The notes beneath the pieces were generated by a model. It ran no database searches. It was not told the origin of the DNA and worked only from the letters and a program-made list of their open reading frames with translations. This document shows positions 1 through 11,205 of a stretch of 64,000 nucleotides of DNA, piece by piece. Within the stretch, counting starts at the first letter, position 1, and each line of letters starts with the position of its first letter. The stretch is taken from positions 5,208,001 to 5,272,000 of the forward strand of contig OX467090.1 of the NCBI GenBank assembly GCA_950106755.1, written 5' to 3'. This DNA comes from Climacium dendroides (lineage: Eukaryota; Streptophyta; Bryopsida; Hypnales; Climaciaceae). A program made the translations under genes and the position numbers.

Positions 1-702
1 ACCAAGGTTGCTACTCAAGAATGATCAAATTTTTGGCCCAATATATACATTCTTCATTTCTACAATGATCTTGAAAGTCATCCCTTGGCCACTTTTTGAC
101 CTCAACTTTCTTAAAAGGCCGATCTATTTTTTGAATATTTAAAACTTCACAACACAATATTTTATCTCTTGGATTGTACAATGAGAAAGCTTCTTGATGA
201 ACTTTCAACCCTATGAAATAATGTTATGCCTCTCATAGTTCACATAGTGCCTATGTAATACTCCCTCCATCCCAAAATGATCTTTCGTTGCACCTTGTTA
301 TGTAAGAGAAAGAGTGAGTGCAATGATAAACTTGTAAAATCCTTTCTTTCCAATTTCTTAAATACTATTCACTCTCAAGGAAGCCCAAGTTGATGCATGT
401 TTCTCTTGAAGGTAGCAAATTACACTAAATTCCATAAACTACTAGTTCTTGGATCATTGCCTCCTACCATTGTAGTATAATATGGGCATGATGGATTCTG
501 TGTACTATAGGAGCGTTATTCTCGTATTTGAGTGCAATCATGAATTGAAATTGATGACCATGGGGTGTTTCTAGGTGTAGCAAATCTGCAATGCATTTTA
601 CTTTGCGTGTTCTTTTGTTGCAGTTGTAATGAGGGCTAGCTATTGTTTTGGGTTTCAAACCCTAATTCCTTTGATCTGTTGTGAGTGCAGTTATCGACAC
701 AT
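1..702. other. AT-rich stretch, no gene recognised
   Basis: Short open frames here have no recognisable protein family and no supporting splice structure. I see no RNA gene or clear repeat boundary. Confidence 0.5.
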
Positions 703-864
703 TATGGGCAATTTCATTAAAATGGCGGTAATTTTTTGCCATTTTTCATACTCCGTGTGCCATTCTAATGGAATGTCATGTCATCTTTGACATGTTCATT
801 GCCATTTTTATGGAATGTAGTGCCATTCTACAAAAATACCGCCATTTTAACAAAATTGCCCATA
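703..864. repeat. Foldback MITE (TATGGGCAA ends)
   Basis: The ends are inverted copies of one another. The left arm begins TATGGGCAATTTCATTAAAA and continues into GGCGGTA. The right arm runs TACCGCCATTTTAACAAAAT and ends TTGCCCATA. The element is about 162 bp, non-coding and palindromic over most of its length, as in miniature inverted-repeat elements. The GGGC start recalls Tourist/PIF-type MITEs, but I cannot find a clean 3-bp target duplication (flanks read TAT and ATA), so the superfamily is open. Confidence 0.7.
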
Positions 865-1015
865 TTTCTGGTTTGGGTTTGGTAACAAGATGATGTAGAT
901 TGAGAAGAGCGATCCTGTTGTTGCTAGAAAATTGCAGCTGTAGTAGTCTCATGAAATATTGGCAATGCCGATGGAATGATAAGCTTAGTTTTGTTCCAGT
1001 ATGTTTGCATGTAAG

Positions 1016-3712
1016 GTAGAACTACCCATTACCCCCATTTATCCAATTCCCCCACCTACAGGTTCCTCCCATTTCCGTCACTAGCCCACGATAATCTTAT
1101 TCATCCATGATTATGATGGCAATGCACTGGGGAGTGGACACATCCGCCCACGCTTCAACAATGGTCTGGTCATGCTTTACCAAGGGTCTACTCACAGTTT
1201 TACATTTCAGCTTTGTAAATGACCTATTAGGATTTCTTTTCGTGAGTTTGAGTGTTATTTTTGTGTGTGTTTTGTTTATGCTTTTGTTTATCTTTTGAGT
1301 GAATGATGTTCCAAATGGGTAATTTTGATGTATATTAACCTATTGGAGGGTCAGTTTTTGAAGTTAATTTCCAAGTCGGGGGTAGTGGGGGATGCTACTG
1401 GGAGGTGCGGAGTTTCAGTCGTAATTCAAAATCCAAGTTGGAATTGCAAACTGTGTATTCCAAGTGGAATGGTCTGGGGTAATTTCCAAGTCGGATTTGC
1501 CTTGTGCGTGATAGTCGTATCCAGTTGGTTTGCGAAGTGCAGTTGTTATGGTGTGTGATTCAAGTTGGTTGTGTAGGGAGAGAGTGCCAATTTGGAAGTT
1601 AGGTTTTTCAGTGCAATGGGCGGTTGTTGTTCGAGGTTCCTATTTGATAGTTCGTGAATTTTGAGATGATGTCCAAGTTGGTTGGGAAACTGCCTGACTT
1701 GGGGTTAAACTGAAGATTTCCAAATTGGAAGGCACCCAGTGTTGAGAGAGTCCGCTGCGAGTCCCAGCCGAGTTGGTGCTGTGTATTTTCGTTTGTTTGA
1801 GTGAGTCAAGCAGGTGCTTGATTTTTTTGTTTGCTTGAATGCATGTGTGTGTGGAATTTGTGTCAAGTCAAGTGTGGCTTGTGTGTTTTCCAATTGGGGA
1901 GTGTTTGTGATTATGTCTGTATAAGTCCAAGTCGAAAGATGTAGATGAAGGCCAGTCCTGGTGTTTCTCGTGGAGAGATGAAGATCTGAGTGAAGATTTG
2001 CAGAGAAGCTGTGGAGTTTGATGAGCTGAGAATTAGATTTCATACCAAATTGGAAGTTGAAGAGTTTGGGTGATGTCACGAGCCTGTGCTGTGGTTTATA
2101 AGTCCAATTTGGGGAAGATGAATTGCAGTATGGACTAGAATTTTCCAAGTAGATTTAATTTGCTGTGAGAGCAGATTGGAGATCTAGTTGGCATGGTGAA
2201 GTAAAGTTGGAATTTTAGATTCCAAATTGGTTAAATGCCAAATGTTGAAGAAGGAAGAGTGTAGAAATTTCTCGTGGAGAGAGAAGAAAATATCCAAATC
2301 GGAGTGAATCTGTGAGCTAATTGGAGATGTTATGAAAAATAAAATAAAAATGTGTAAACGGTGATTTATTCACCAACTCGGTTTAATATGATAGAGATTC
2401 ATATTCAGTTGGTGTTGTTATGTGTAATGCGAATTATATGTTTGGTTGTGATGTAAGTCAATTTGAGGTTGTTTGTATGAGATTTCAAATTGGTTTGTAT
2501 GTGCGTCCAAATTGTGTGTGAGGCAGAAGCAGTTGGAGTGTATATGGTTTTGAATGCTGAAATAGCAGGGCCTAATAGGATATGAATGTTTATGATGTAT
2601 TCATTAATCTCCAACTTGGTCTGAGAAGTTAAAGTTTCTGTGTCCAATTGGGCAGTTGGAACTCTATTGTCACAGGGAGTTCCCAATTGGTTAATATACC
2701 GAGTGGAATGTGTTAAGTCCAATTTGGAATCAGAAGTGTTTGGTAACTGAATGATGTCTTCAAAGGAGTCCAATTTGGTGATTGGAGTATATGCAATTAA
2801 TATGAGAGGAAGTGATATCTCATGAGTGAATTAAGTGAGAGAAAAGTCTAAAAAAATGGAGAGTAAGAAAATTTCCGAGTGGGTGGAAAGAATGCAAATT
2901 CTGTGAATGTCAAAGTTTTGAAGGACTGAGGTGTGAAGCTGAGAGTAAAAATACCAAATTGGTCAGGAGATATTAATGCCGTGAAGGCAGGAGACAAGAC
3001 CAATTTGGTTGGTGAGCTTTCTTGAGTCGGGTGTAAGGATAACTCATTGAAAAAGGAGCCTCGTGATTAATTAAAAAAATCAAGTTGGAGAAAGGAAGGA
3101 AGTAAGTGCTGAGCCCCAGTTGGAGTTAAAAGATAAATCACAAAGCAAATGCCGATTTGGAGGAAGACAGCAAGATAAGCTTCGCCAAGTTGGAGGATTG
3201 TTGTTGTATTTGTACCAGGAAATGCCGATTTGGAGAAAGACGAAGGAGTCCAATTTGAAGAATAAAGATCAAGCCTAATTGGGTGATACTTAACCTTGGT
3301 GGTTATAAGAGTGAAGAGTAAAAAGAATATGAAAAAAATAAGTAAATAAAAGAATTAACAATTAATCACGTAATAGTGAGTTAATTAAATTAATTCTAGT
3401 TGGAAGTATGACTTAGTTGGGTATTTTGTTTCCCTATTAGTTGTCTTGTTGTCGATGTAGAAGTGATCCTATTAAAAATGGCCTCCCTAGGAACGAACTT
3501 TACTATTGATTTAGAAATTCTCAATTAGGATCTAAATCTTATCTACAAGCTTTGAAAAATCACAAAAAATTCAATTCTTGTCAAAATGTCTTCATTTTTT
3601 TTTTGCAATTGACTTCTCTCAAACAATTCCATCTCTGAAAAATATGAGAGCTCATAAATAGCTTCTCCAAAGTACATAGATAGCAAATCTGTATGGTAAT
3701 GGGTAGTTCTAC
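1016..3712. mobile_element. Small TIR element interrupted by a solo LTR
   Basis: The 18-mer GTAGAACTACCCATTACC at 1016-1033 recurs as its exact reverse complement at 3695-3712. The solo LTR at 1214-3547 lies between the two. Removing the LTR and one copy of its AGCTT duplication leaves about 358 bp, a typical size for a non-autonomous terminal-inverted-repeat element. No coding sequence is seen in the outer parts, and its own target duplication is not evident. The true ends could lie slightly further out. Confidence 0.55.
1214..3547 (+). mobile_element. Solo LTR-like element, copy 1, with dense CCRANTYGG motif
   Basis: The unit begins TGTAAAT and ends CTACA, so it has the TG...CA ends of an LTR. 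It is flanked by a 5-bp direct duplication AGCTT (1209-1213 and 3548-3552). It is homologous along its whole length to the inverted copy at 58266-60385, for example at 1619-1790 and 3290-3540. No internal duplication, primer binding site or gag/pol frame is present, so a solo LTR left by recombination is the simplest reading; a non-autonomous element is possible. By eye it holds about 20 exact matches and a dozen or more near matches to CCRANTYGG, roughly one every 50-100 bp from 1371 to 3284. Exact examples start at 1371, 1433, 1587, 1673, 1720, 2045, 2222, 2611, 2954 and 3185. Confidence 0.85.
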
Positions 3713-4070
3713 TTTATTTGAATCAGTTGCACGTTATTTTGATCTTGCCCTAATAATACTGGCTGGCGAGTTTTTCAGGAATTTATTTCAATACTTTAAT
3801 CCTGGAGCTATTCGTCGTTTCCAGTCCTGCTATGAGATGTAGTAGTGATGTGTCAATAATATTTTGGAGCCGGGTCTCAATTGCGAAGCCATAACATTTA
3901 GTAGCAACGAGAAGGACTGCCTTCCCTTAGACAAAATGATGTGAAATATTCTATACCATTTCATCCCTAGATGATATGGTGTGGAGTATTCCACATTCCA
4001 CACGTGTCACAAATCGTCAAAAGATTGAAGCTCGCTTAGCTAGGTACCTGGGATAAAACTGCAATTAAGT
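3713..4070. other. No gene recognised
   Basis: AT-rich spacer between two small transposons. No coding frame or structured element is apparent. Confidence 0.5.
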
Positions 4071-4222
4071 TTAATCCATTAAGGACCAAGTCGATGAAGG
4101 GAGTAAAAAAGTGGCTGTAACTGACATGTTTTCATTAGTAGCCACTTCAGCTATTAATGAAAACATGTCAGTTTTAACTACTTTTTCATTTCTTGTCATC
4201 AATCTGGTCCTTAATGGGTTAA
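4071..4222. repeat. Short TTAA-ended foldback (TTAA family, minimal form)
   Basis: The left end is TTAATCCATTAAGGACCA and the right end is TGGTCCTTAATGGGTTAA. The arms continue inward: AACTGACATGTTTTCATTA on the left pairs with TAATGAAAACATGTCAGTT on the right. The whole 152-bp unit is nearly one hairpin. Its ends match the larger TTAA-family elements at 10239, 13195 and 47338, so it looks like a stripped-down member of that family. Confidence 0.7.
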
Positions 4223-4520
4223 TAACAAAATGGGTTACAAAAAAAACAATGCATTCAACTAGGTTAGAAACAAATTCAAATGTTTAAGATTAAAAATCTC
4301 ATGAAATTAGCATTCTACTTATTTAAAATAATGTTTTAGTTTCCTCGTTGTGTTTTGAATGCCTTTCATGATTTGTGATTTAGAAATGAGAAGACAAATC
4401 TTTATATACATATGGGTGGTAGGTGGTAAAGTAAACAATGTGGGATAAATAAATTAAAGTTAGTAAAAGCTCAATCACTCATAGTTAAGTCAAATTAAAG
4501 CAAAAATTCTATTTGAAGTA

Positions 4521-4861
4521 AAATTCTAAGCCTCATTTAGTCTTAGTAAAATAAAAAATTTCAAAAACTTTGGACTAAGAAAAGTTGGGAAATCTATTTG
4601 AATTTTATCCTTAAAAATTTGTTTGATATTTTAAGCCTCCAATCAAAAGTTATGAAAAAATTTCAAAGAGAGGTTGAAAGGGACTTTTTCTATTACATTT
4701 TGAAACATTCTCTTTAAATTTTGTTCAGAGCTTTTGATTGGAGGCTTCAAATATCAAACGGATTTTTGGAAATAAAATTCAAATATACTTCGTAACTTTT
4801 CTTAGTACAAAGTTTTTTGAAAAAAATTATTCTATCATGACTAAATGAGATCTGAAATTCT
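4521..4861. repeat. Foldback repeat family, copy 1
   Basis: Inverted arms start near AAATTCTAAGCCTCATTTAG and end near CTAAATGAGATCTGAAATTC. The arms continue through TTTTGATTGGAGGCTT and its inverted partner AAGCCTCCAATCAAAA. It is non-coding. The same palindrome recurs at 15881-16240 and 62915-63292. Flanking sequence at about 4410-4520 is shared, in reverse orientation, with 63510-63600, so the full unit is longer than the palindrome. Confidence 0.75.
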
Positions 4862-4865
4862 GCAT

Positions 4866-6068
4866 AAACATAATTTTGACATTTTGACAATAAGTGGTTT
4901 AACACTCTTTTTTGAATTATCCCATATTCTTTGAAGATTTATGGTGAAAAATCAATTTCAATATAAAAACGACATCTCCCAACCTTCATTCCGTCAAATG
5001 TTTCCTATTCAATTCCTTCATAGTGCTACCAAAATTAGTTTTTGGATGGCGGAGGGTTAAATGACATTGGGATTTTGATTCAAAGGATTCTCATGGTGTT
5101 TAACAAATCATCTTAATGTTTTTTTTTGAATATTTATTTGGCTGGTCTGAGATTTAGAAGGAAAAAAAAACATAAACCATATGTTTGCTACCACGGTCTT
5201 GGCACCCGACACTGGAGCTTACTTTAATTTCCCTTATGGATGTTGTTCGTAGATGATGCCTCTCGAGAAGGAGAGGCAACCTCTCTAAAGGCTACTGAAT
5301 GTAAGTTATGTCAATTCAATTCCTCGGGACAAGTCAACAATTCCAACATAAGATGTGAACTTGAGTCATGATTATAGTATATAGCTATCTCTTCAAAATT
5401 TTGTGGATATATTATAAAAATACCAAACTACAGATGCGATGTTTCAAAAGTCATCTATACAACTTATTCCATTTTATAGATATCATTGTCGCTAAATACA
5501 ATGTTGTATTTGGGACTATGGAGTCCAACTTATATTAGAGATTTTGGTGTTTTTAGCCCCAAATTTTGATTGGTGTTTTTGGGCCCTTGTTTGACTATTG
5601 TTGTGGTCATTTCAAGTTCATGACGGTTTTGTGAATCTCATTGCACCTTGTGTCTTCTTGTGCTATTTATTCTAAGTCTTTTTAGAGTGTTGAGTGTCCA
5701 TTTCTACTACCCCTTGTGAAATTGTTGTTCTCACATTCTTTAGGAGTTCCTTGTCCCTCTTTTTCTTCTCATTGTATTAATTCTAAAGCAACCCCATTGT
5801 ACTTTGACAATGCCACTTTTGGGGGGGGCCTTTCGTGTAGAGTTTTGAATGTTGTATTAACCCATCATTGTTCTAACTTGAGACACTCCGTATGTCCTAG
5901 TTACCATGTTCAACTAACCTTATTTTGAACTTTGTAAGTATTTTTGTAGGCCCCATCGGGATGACAAAGCTTTGAACCCCCCTAGGTCTTGAGGTCTTAG
6001 CTTGTGTGTTAAAAACAAATTATTAAACGATAGAGTCTGAATGATAGTAGTCAACAAAGTCTTAGATT
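4866..6068. other. No gene recognised; possible old LTR
   Basis: This is AT-rich non-coding sequence. The part from about 5500 to 6057, just upstream of a primer-binding-site-like sequence, could be a decayed LTR, but I cannot fix its boundaries. Confidence 0.35.
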
Positions 6069-6081
6069 TGGTATTAAAGCC
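6069..6081 (+). mobile_element. Degenerate LTR-retrotransposon primer binding site
   Basis: TGGTATTAAAGCC differs from TGGTATCAGAGCC, the usual plant retrotransposon site complementary to initiator tRNA-Met, by two transitions (C to T and G to A). Such changes are expected from deamination of methylated DNA. The sequence AGTCAACA a few bases upstream could be an LTR end. No gag or pol frame follows, so at most this is a relic. Confidence 0.35.
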
Positions 6082-6341
6082 AATCTTACACCAAAGCATT
6101 GGCCCCACAATGTGGATAGCTCCAAAATTTAGGTTCCAAAACATTTGAGAACCATTCCAAGGTTTAATATCGAAAATAGGGGGACGTTGAGGTCAAACCA
6201 GTTATAAAAAAGGGAGACTCTATGCTAGGACCCCAAAGCTAGTTCCTCCAACTACCACCCTAATCCCAGTGATTATTCTTTGTACGTCCTCAGCTAGCCA
6301 TTTATAAGTTTTAGTTGCTTGATTGTATGTAATGAGACATG

Positions 6342-6361
6342 TATATATATATATATATATA
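6342..6361. repeat. (TA)n microsatellite
   Basis: About ten uninterrupted TA dinucleotides after GAGACATG. Confidence 0.9.
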
Positions 6362-9300
6362 AGTACAAGAAGTGGATATAATTTTGTAGCCTCTAATCTT
6401 GCCTCTATTCCAAATTCTATGAAACTTGGCTTGTATTTACCAATATCTCATTATGTAGGGCAAAATGTGAATCTTTAACACGTATATTCCAATGGTATAG
6501 CTTCCATAGAACATATTCATTGCAATTATAAACTTTACATACATAGCATATATTGCAATATTTTTTCAAAACAAATTTTACTACCAAATGAGCAATAAAT
6601 TATAGAAATTTTTTTTAGCTCATTTACAAAGTTCAAGCAACAATTATAATTGACAAGGGTCATGTATTCTTGAAAAGTGCAAGCGTTTACTTTAAAAGTC
6701 AATGTCTCTCACTTTTGAGATAGACTTTGACTTTTGTGCATAGCATTGTAAAGCCCTAATATTTATTATAGGCTTCAAATTACAAATAGATATTTGTATT
6801 GCTACATGCATTTTAAAGTGGATTCTATATATAATGTTATGAATGGAGATGGGGTGCACTATTGGAATAAATTCTTTCACAGGATAAAAGTTAAAGTCTA
6901 CCCTTATTTTGTGTTTGACTAAATTTTTTATTTCCTTTCTTCTTCACTATATTTGAAGACTTTGGGTCCAATTTTGATTTCAAAATTTTCAAAATGAATC
7001 ACACAATCGTATATAGTTAAAGAAATTACACATGGAATGATCTTTATGGGCATTTGAACATCAATTTAATTATTAACCCCTAAAGTCCTAAACTACGTTC
7101 TTTGATGGTATAGAGATTAAGGCAATTCACTATGAACAAACTGTTTTTTTTCTTTGAAATTTTTGCACAACATGTGGCTTCAAAATGTATCTTAGGCCCA
7201 AAAAATTTCATAACTTGTGACTACATGGTAAAAAAGGTATTGTATGATATGTAATTTTTAGCATTTGGCAGTTAGCTCAAGCAACAATAAAAAACTCTTA
7301 AAAATTATTCTCTTAAGAAATAGAAATTTGAAATTGGTTCTGTAGATTTAAATATACATGAAAAGATTTAAATCATTCCATTTTGATTAATGAGATGAAA
7401 TTTTATAACTACCCACAACTAAATCTCCTCATGAATTTCTACTTTAAAATAAACTTTGAAGTTTTTATTTAACACAATTTTCAATATTTTTGGAAAGAAA
7501 TAAAAATACTAGGTGTACATTGTTTATTACAACATTACAACCATTGGGATTGACATTTTGCGATTTCATAAATAAATGGTTATCAATTTAGTATTTTGAA
7601 TCATTTTCTACTTCTTTCTACTGACAATTTTTTTACTAATGTGTTGTACAATTCCAAACGATTTGAAATTTTTTAAGCATGTAGCCAATTTGCTATAAAG
7701 AATGAATCCAAAGAGTTACAACCATTTTGGACATTTTTCATAATGCTCTAACCTTGTGAAGTGCAAGTGCTTGGTTTTTTTATAGGCCCCCCAAAAGGAT
7801 TTTTGCTTCTTCAAATGCTAGTATCTTGCAATCTACACAGAGGGAATTTCTGAAATTTTTATAACATCTTCTCATACCAATGTACCACAATATCCCACGG
7901 TTATATGTGTCCAAAAATGTTTTTTTCCCTAAAATTTGGTACTTGTACTAAAAATGGCAGTTTTGGATTGTTTTGGGAAAAACAATTTAAGGATAAAACT
8001 ATACGAAATAAACCATCTAAAATTTGACCAAGACTTGCTACCAGAAGTTGAAAGGCTATTGTAGATTCTCCAAGAATGACTTTAATTTTATTTGTATAGC
8101 AAAAAAATAAGTATCATAAGAATTGACCTTTGGTTTTTAGGAATAAAAAAGATGCATAGGATGTGGCAAGACATTTGTAGAGGTTGATTTGAGAAACACA
8201 ATGCATACTAAGTGTAGTTATTTAGGTTGTTACATTTCAAGATACCTTTGAGGGTGCACACTCATGTCAGTTTATTTTTTGGTATGAAAAGAATTTTGAG
8301 CTTGAACTGAAGTGAAATGCAAGTATGTGTGTATGGCTATGGTAGGATGGATAGCAGGAGGCAAATTAATTTGTAGCTGCATTTGTAAGTATGTGAAAAA
8401 AGAGCTATAATTTCTTGAGGTCCTGCAGTACAATGCATTGGATGCTCTATAATGAATTTTGTGTTGCTAGTAGAAGTAGGCTAAGCATATAGTAGTGTAT
8501 GTTGTATTTAGTATTACATTCCCTTGTGAACATTCTAAAATATATGGGGATGCCAATCCAATTAATTTGGTTTCTAATTTAGTAAAGCTAGGAGAAGTTG
8601 TTCGTATTAGAGTTAATTGTAAAGATCTCCCCAATTTGAACCATTGGTGTTAGAGGAAGGTTTACCTCAGAATAGTACAAAAGAAACATATAACACCAAA
8701 CTCCATTAGATCCCAATTTTGATGCTTCAAGGAGCTTCGTCTTGTGTTTTCTCGAACTCTAAGAAAGGTAGGAGGTCCACAAACTATCCCTTCAAACCTA
8801 CCTACGACATCAATGACAACAATAGATATTTCAAGGAACATGTCACTCATTTTTAGATAGGGGCCACATTCAAAACCAATTTAGTTTTATCATGGACATT
8901 CTACCTTAAACTCTTTATCCCTCATTGCACACACTTTATGATTAACTCTATTGTGTATAAGGTTTTGTCACAACTGATGTGTGTAACTGATTAGGTCCAA
9001 ACATGTTGAGGGGAAGATGTAGTTGATAGAGTGTTGGTTGTTTTTTCAAGAGCTTGGGATTTTGGGTGCGTAATGTACTACTAATTTTGGGAAGTGTGGT
9101 AAAAACTGACCCTCTCCTTCAAAAAGATCCTATTTTATGGGGAAGAATCAAGATGAGGTGATCCTCGAATGGATCACTTTAGCAATTGAATGCATCAAGG
9201 GAATTTTTTTCCTATTGTAGGAGGTGTGTAGGAGCCAATCATAGTCTTTAATTTTACACACATTTCTTTACAAGTTACAAGTAGACAAATTTTGGGAGAC

Positions 9301-9751
9301 CTATAGTCACAAATAGGTGCCTTTGCCCCAAATCTTTGAAAATTTATAAGTATATATGAATGCTTGGAAAAATACAAAACCACTAATGTTAGTTTTCATG
9401 TTTATTTTTCTTTCTGTGAAAAATGATATAAAATTCTTCTTGTCCATGAAAACCTAAAAAAAAGGTGAACCAGCGTTTAAATGGTCACTTATAGACCAAA
9501 CTACCTTGATTGAAAATTGTGCACTTCACAGGACCATTTTCTGAGTCCCAGAGTCGTCAGTCTCACACCCGAACACATTCCTCTCCGTGGACTGACCCAA
9601 AATAAGAAAAATGAGAAGGACTGAAAACATGGCCCCTCAGTCTGTCTTCAGCAGCATTCGTCCTTGGTTGGGCTTTGGCTGGCTGGTTTGATTTTCCTCC
9701 AGGCGTGTAATTTTACCTTTGCAATGAAATTCCTTTCCATTTGTTTCCCTC
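6362..9751. other. AT-rich DNA without recognised gene
   Basis: No frame resembles a known protein and no spliced gene is apparent. At about 7780-7990, sequence including CAGTTTTGGATTGTTTTGGG and a preceding block around 'cccacggttatatgtgtcc' resembles the 3' half of the TTAA-family element at 10239-11205, so a truncated copy is likely there. Confidence 0.45.
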
Positions 9752-9784
9752 TCCCCCCACCCCCCACCCCCCACCCCCCACCCC
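9752..9784. repeat. CCCCCCA minisatellite, G-rich on the minus strand
   Basis: Five C-runs separated by single A residues form a sharp GC island in AT-rich DNA. The minus strand therefore carries consecutive G-runs split by single T residues, a pattern able to form an intramolecular G-quadruplex. Confidence 0.85.
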
Positions 9785-10238
9785 AAAAATGACTAGAAGT
9801 TGACTAAATTAGCATTGAAAGAAATATCCAAATCCACAGAACCGGCAATGCATTGGTTCAGACCAAAAACATTTAATTTTTTTTGTCATACAAGACATCA
9901 TTCCTTGTAAGGTAGTTGGCTTTGAAAGCCACCATTTGAAGGATTGGTCTGCCTTTTTTTAATAGGCTTTTGTAGACAAGAAGATTTCTAGCTCATTTTT
10001 CAGACAAAGAGGAATTGATGTGGCATGTCACATGGTTGATTTCATATTTCATGAAGACTTATTTAACTATTTATGAATTTTCAGAGATTTATATTGTACG
10101 CACCTATTTGTGAGGCCATAGGTCTCTTCAAATTTGTTCCCTTGCAACTTGTAAAGAGATGGGGAAACCTAGAACGATTAGCTCTTGCAATTTAATAACA
10201 ATTTATTCTCGATGCACTCTTTGGCTAAAGAGGTTGAT
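9785..10238. other. No gene recognised
   Basis: AT-rich spacer before the TTAA-family element. Nothing else is seen. Confidence 0.45.
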
Positions 10239-11205
10239 TTAACCCCTAAAGGACCATTGTCCCTTCGGGGGACAAATTGGATTTCGGGTAGGTACCTACG
10301 GGCTGAAATTTTGTCATGATTTTTTTAAACTTTTTTTGAAGATAGGAAAACTGATGAGCTTTGTGGGAATATAATTTTTTTCACATTTGGTGCCCGGAAA
10401 CAAAAGTTACAACCAAATAAGCTCAAAGTAGGGGACGGGGGGCAGTCCGGGCAGCAAAAAAAATTTTACAAAATTTTGAATTTTTCTTTTTTGGATTTTT
10501 CTTCTTGTAGATTATATTTTTGTCTACATGGGAAGCTTTGATTCATTCCATTTGGACATATTATGAGAAAGTTATGGACAATCTTGTTTATCGGATAGTT
10601 AGAGCATCTTCCTGAAAAAATAACTTATAGAATTCATTTCTGAATGCAATTTTTACAATTTTTCTGAAAAGAAATTTTTACAATTTTTCTGAAAAGAAAT
10701 TTTTACATGATTTTTTTTGCTTGCTAGAACAATCTCACCATTGGGATTAGTGCATTTTAATTCCATCTTAAAGATATTAATAATTTAGATTTTCCTTCAT
10801 TCTCATACCTACTTCTACTTAACAATTTTTTTAAGCATGAAAATTATTTTTTTTATTAAAATTTTCTTTTTCCCTAGACTCTCAACTCAATTTCCCACAA
10901 CAAGGATTTAAAGCTCAAAACTCTGTAGTGCAAAAAGTTTAAGTTAAAAAAGTTCAAAGTCATATAATCCAGTCCTGCAAGATGCTGAAAAAATTGTTTT
11001 TTTCACTTTAAATGCAAATATTTTTTAATCTATGTGGTCAAATTTTCTGAAATTTTTTCCACACATTTCCATACTAGTAAGGTATAAGATCCTACGGTTG
11101 GATGTGCAAAAAAAATAATTTTCAAATTTTTTTACTCTTTGCTACAGAAATGACAGTTTTGAGTGTTTTTTGGCAGAAATAAGGCCTTGGTCCTTTAGGG
11201 GTTAA
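10239..11205 (+). mobile_element. TTAA-family non-autonomous transposon, longest uninterrupted copy
   Basis: The ends are TTAACCCCTAAAGGACCA and TGGTCCTTTAGGGGTTAA (the right one preceded by T), a near-perfect inverted pair. The 967-bp interior is non-coding. It has landmarks shared with other copies: GGAAGCTTTGATTCATTCCA near 10530, ACCTACTTCTACTTAACAA near 10809, CTCTCAACTCAATTTCC near 10880, and GACAGTTTTGAGTGTTTTTT near the right end. A 30-bp block is tandemly repeated near 10655-10710. TTAA at both borders with CCC...GGG ends resembles the piggyBac pattern, but no transposase is present, so the superfamily is inferred only from the ends. Confidence 0.75.

Noticed and set aside
1705..2773. 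Two minus-strand open frames of 147 and 122 codons inside the solo LTR
   Set aside because: They are low-complexity translations of T/G-rich LTR sequence, and no corresponding frame is conserved in copy 2.
10239..10256. Telomere-repeat remnant (contains CCCTAAA)
   Set aside because: The word occurs once per end, in inverted orientation, as part of a transposon terminus; no tandem CCCTAAA array exists.
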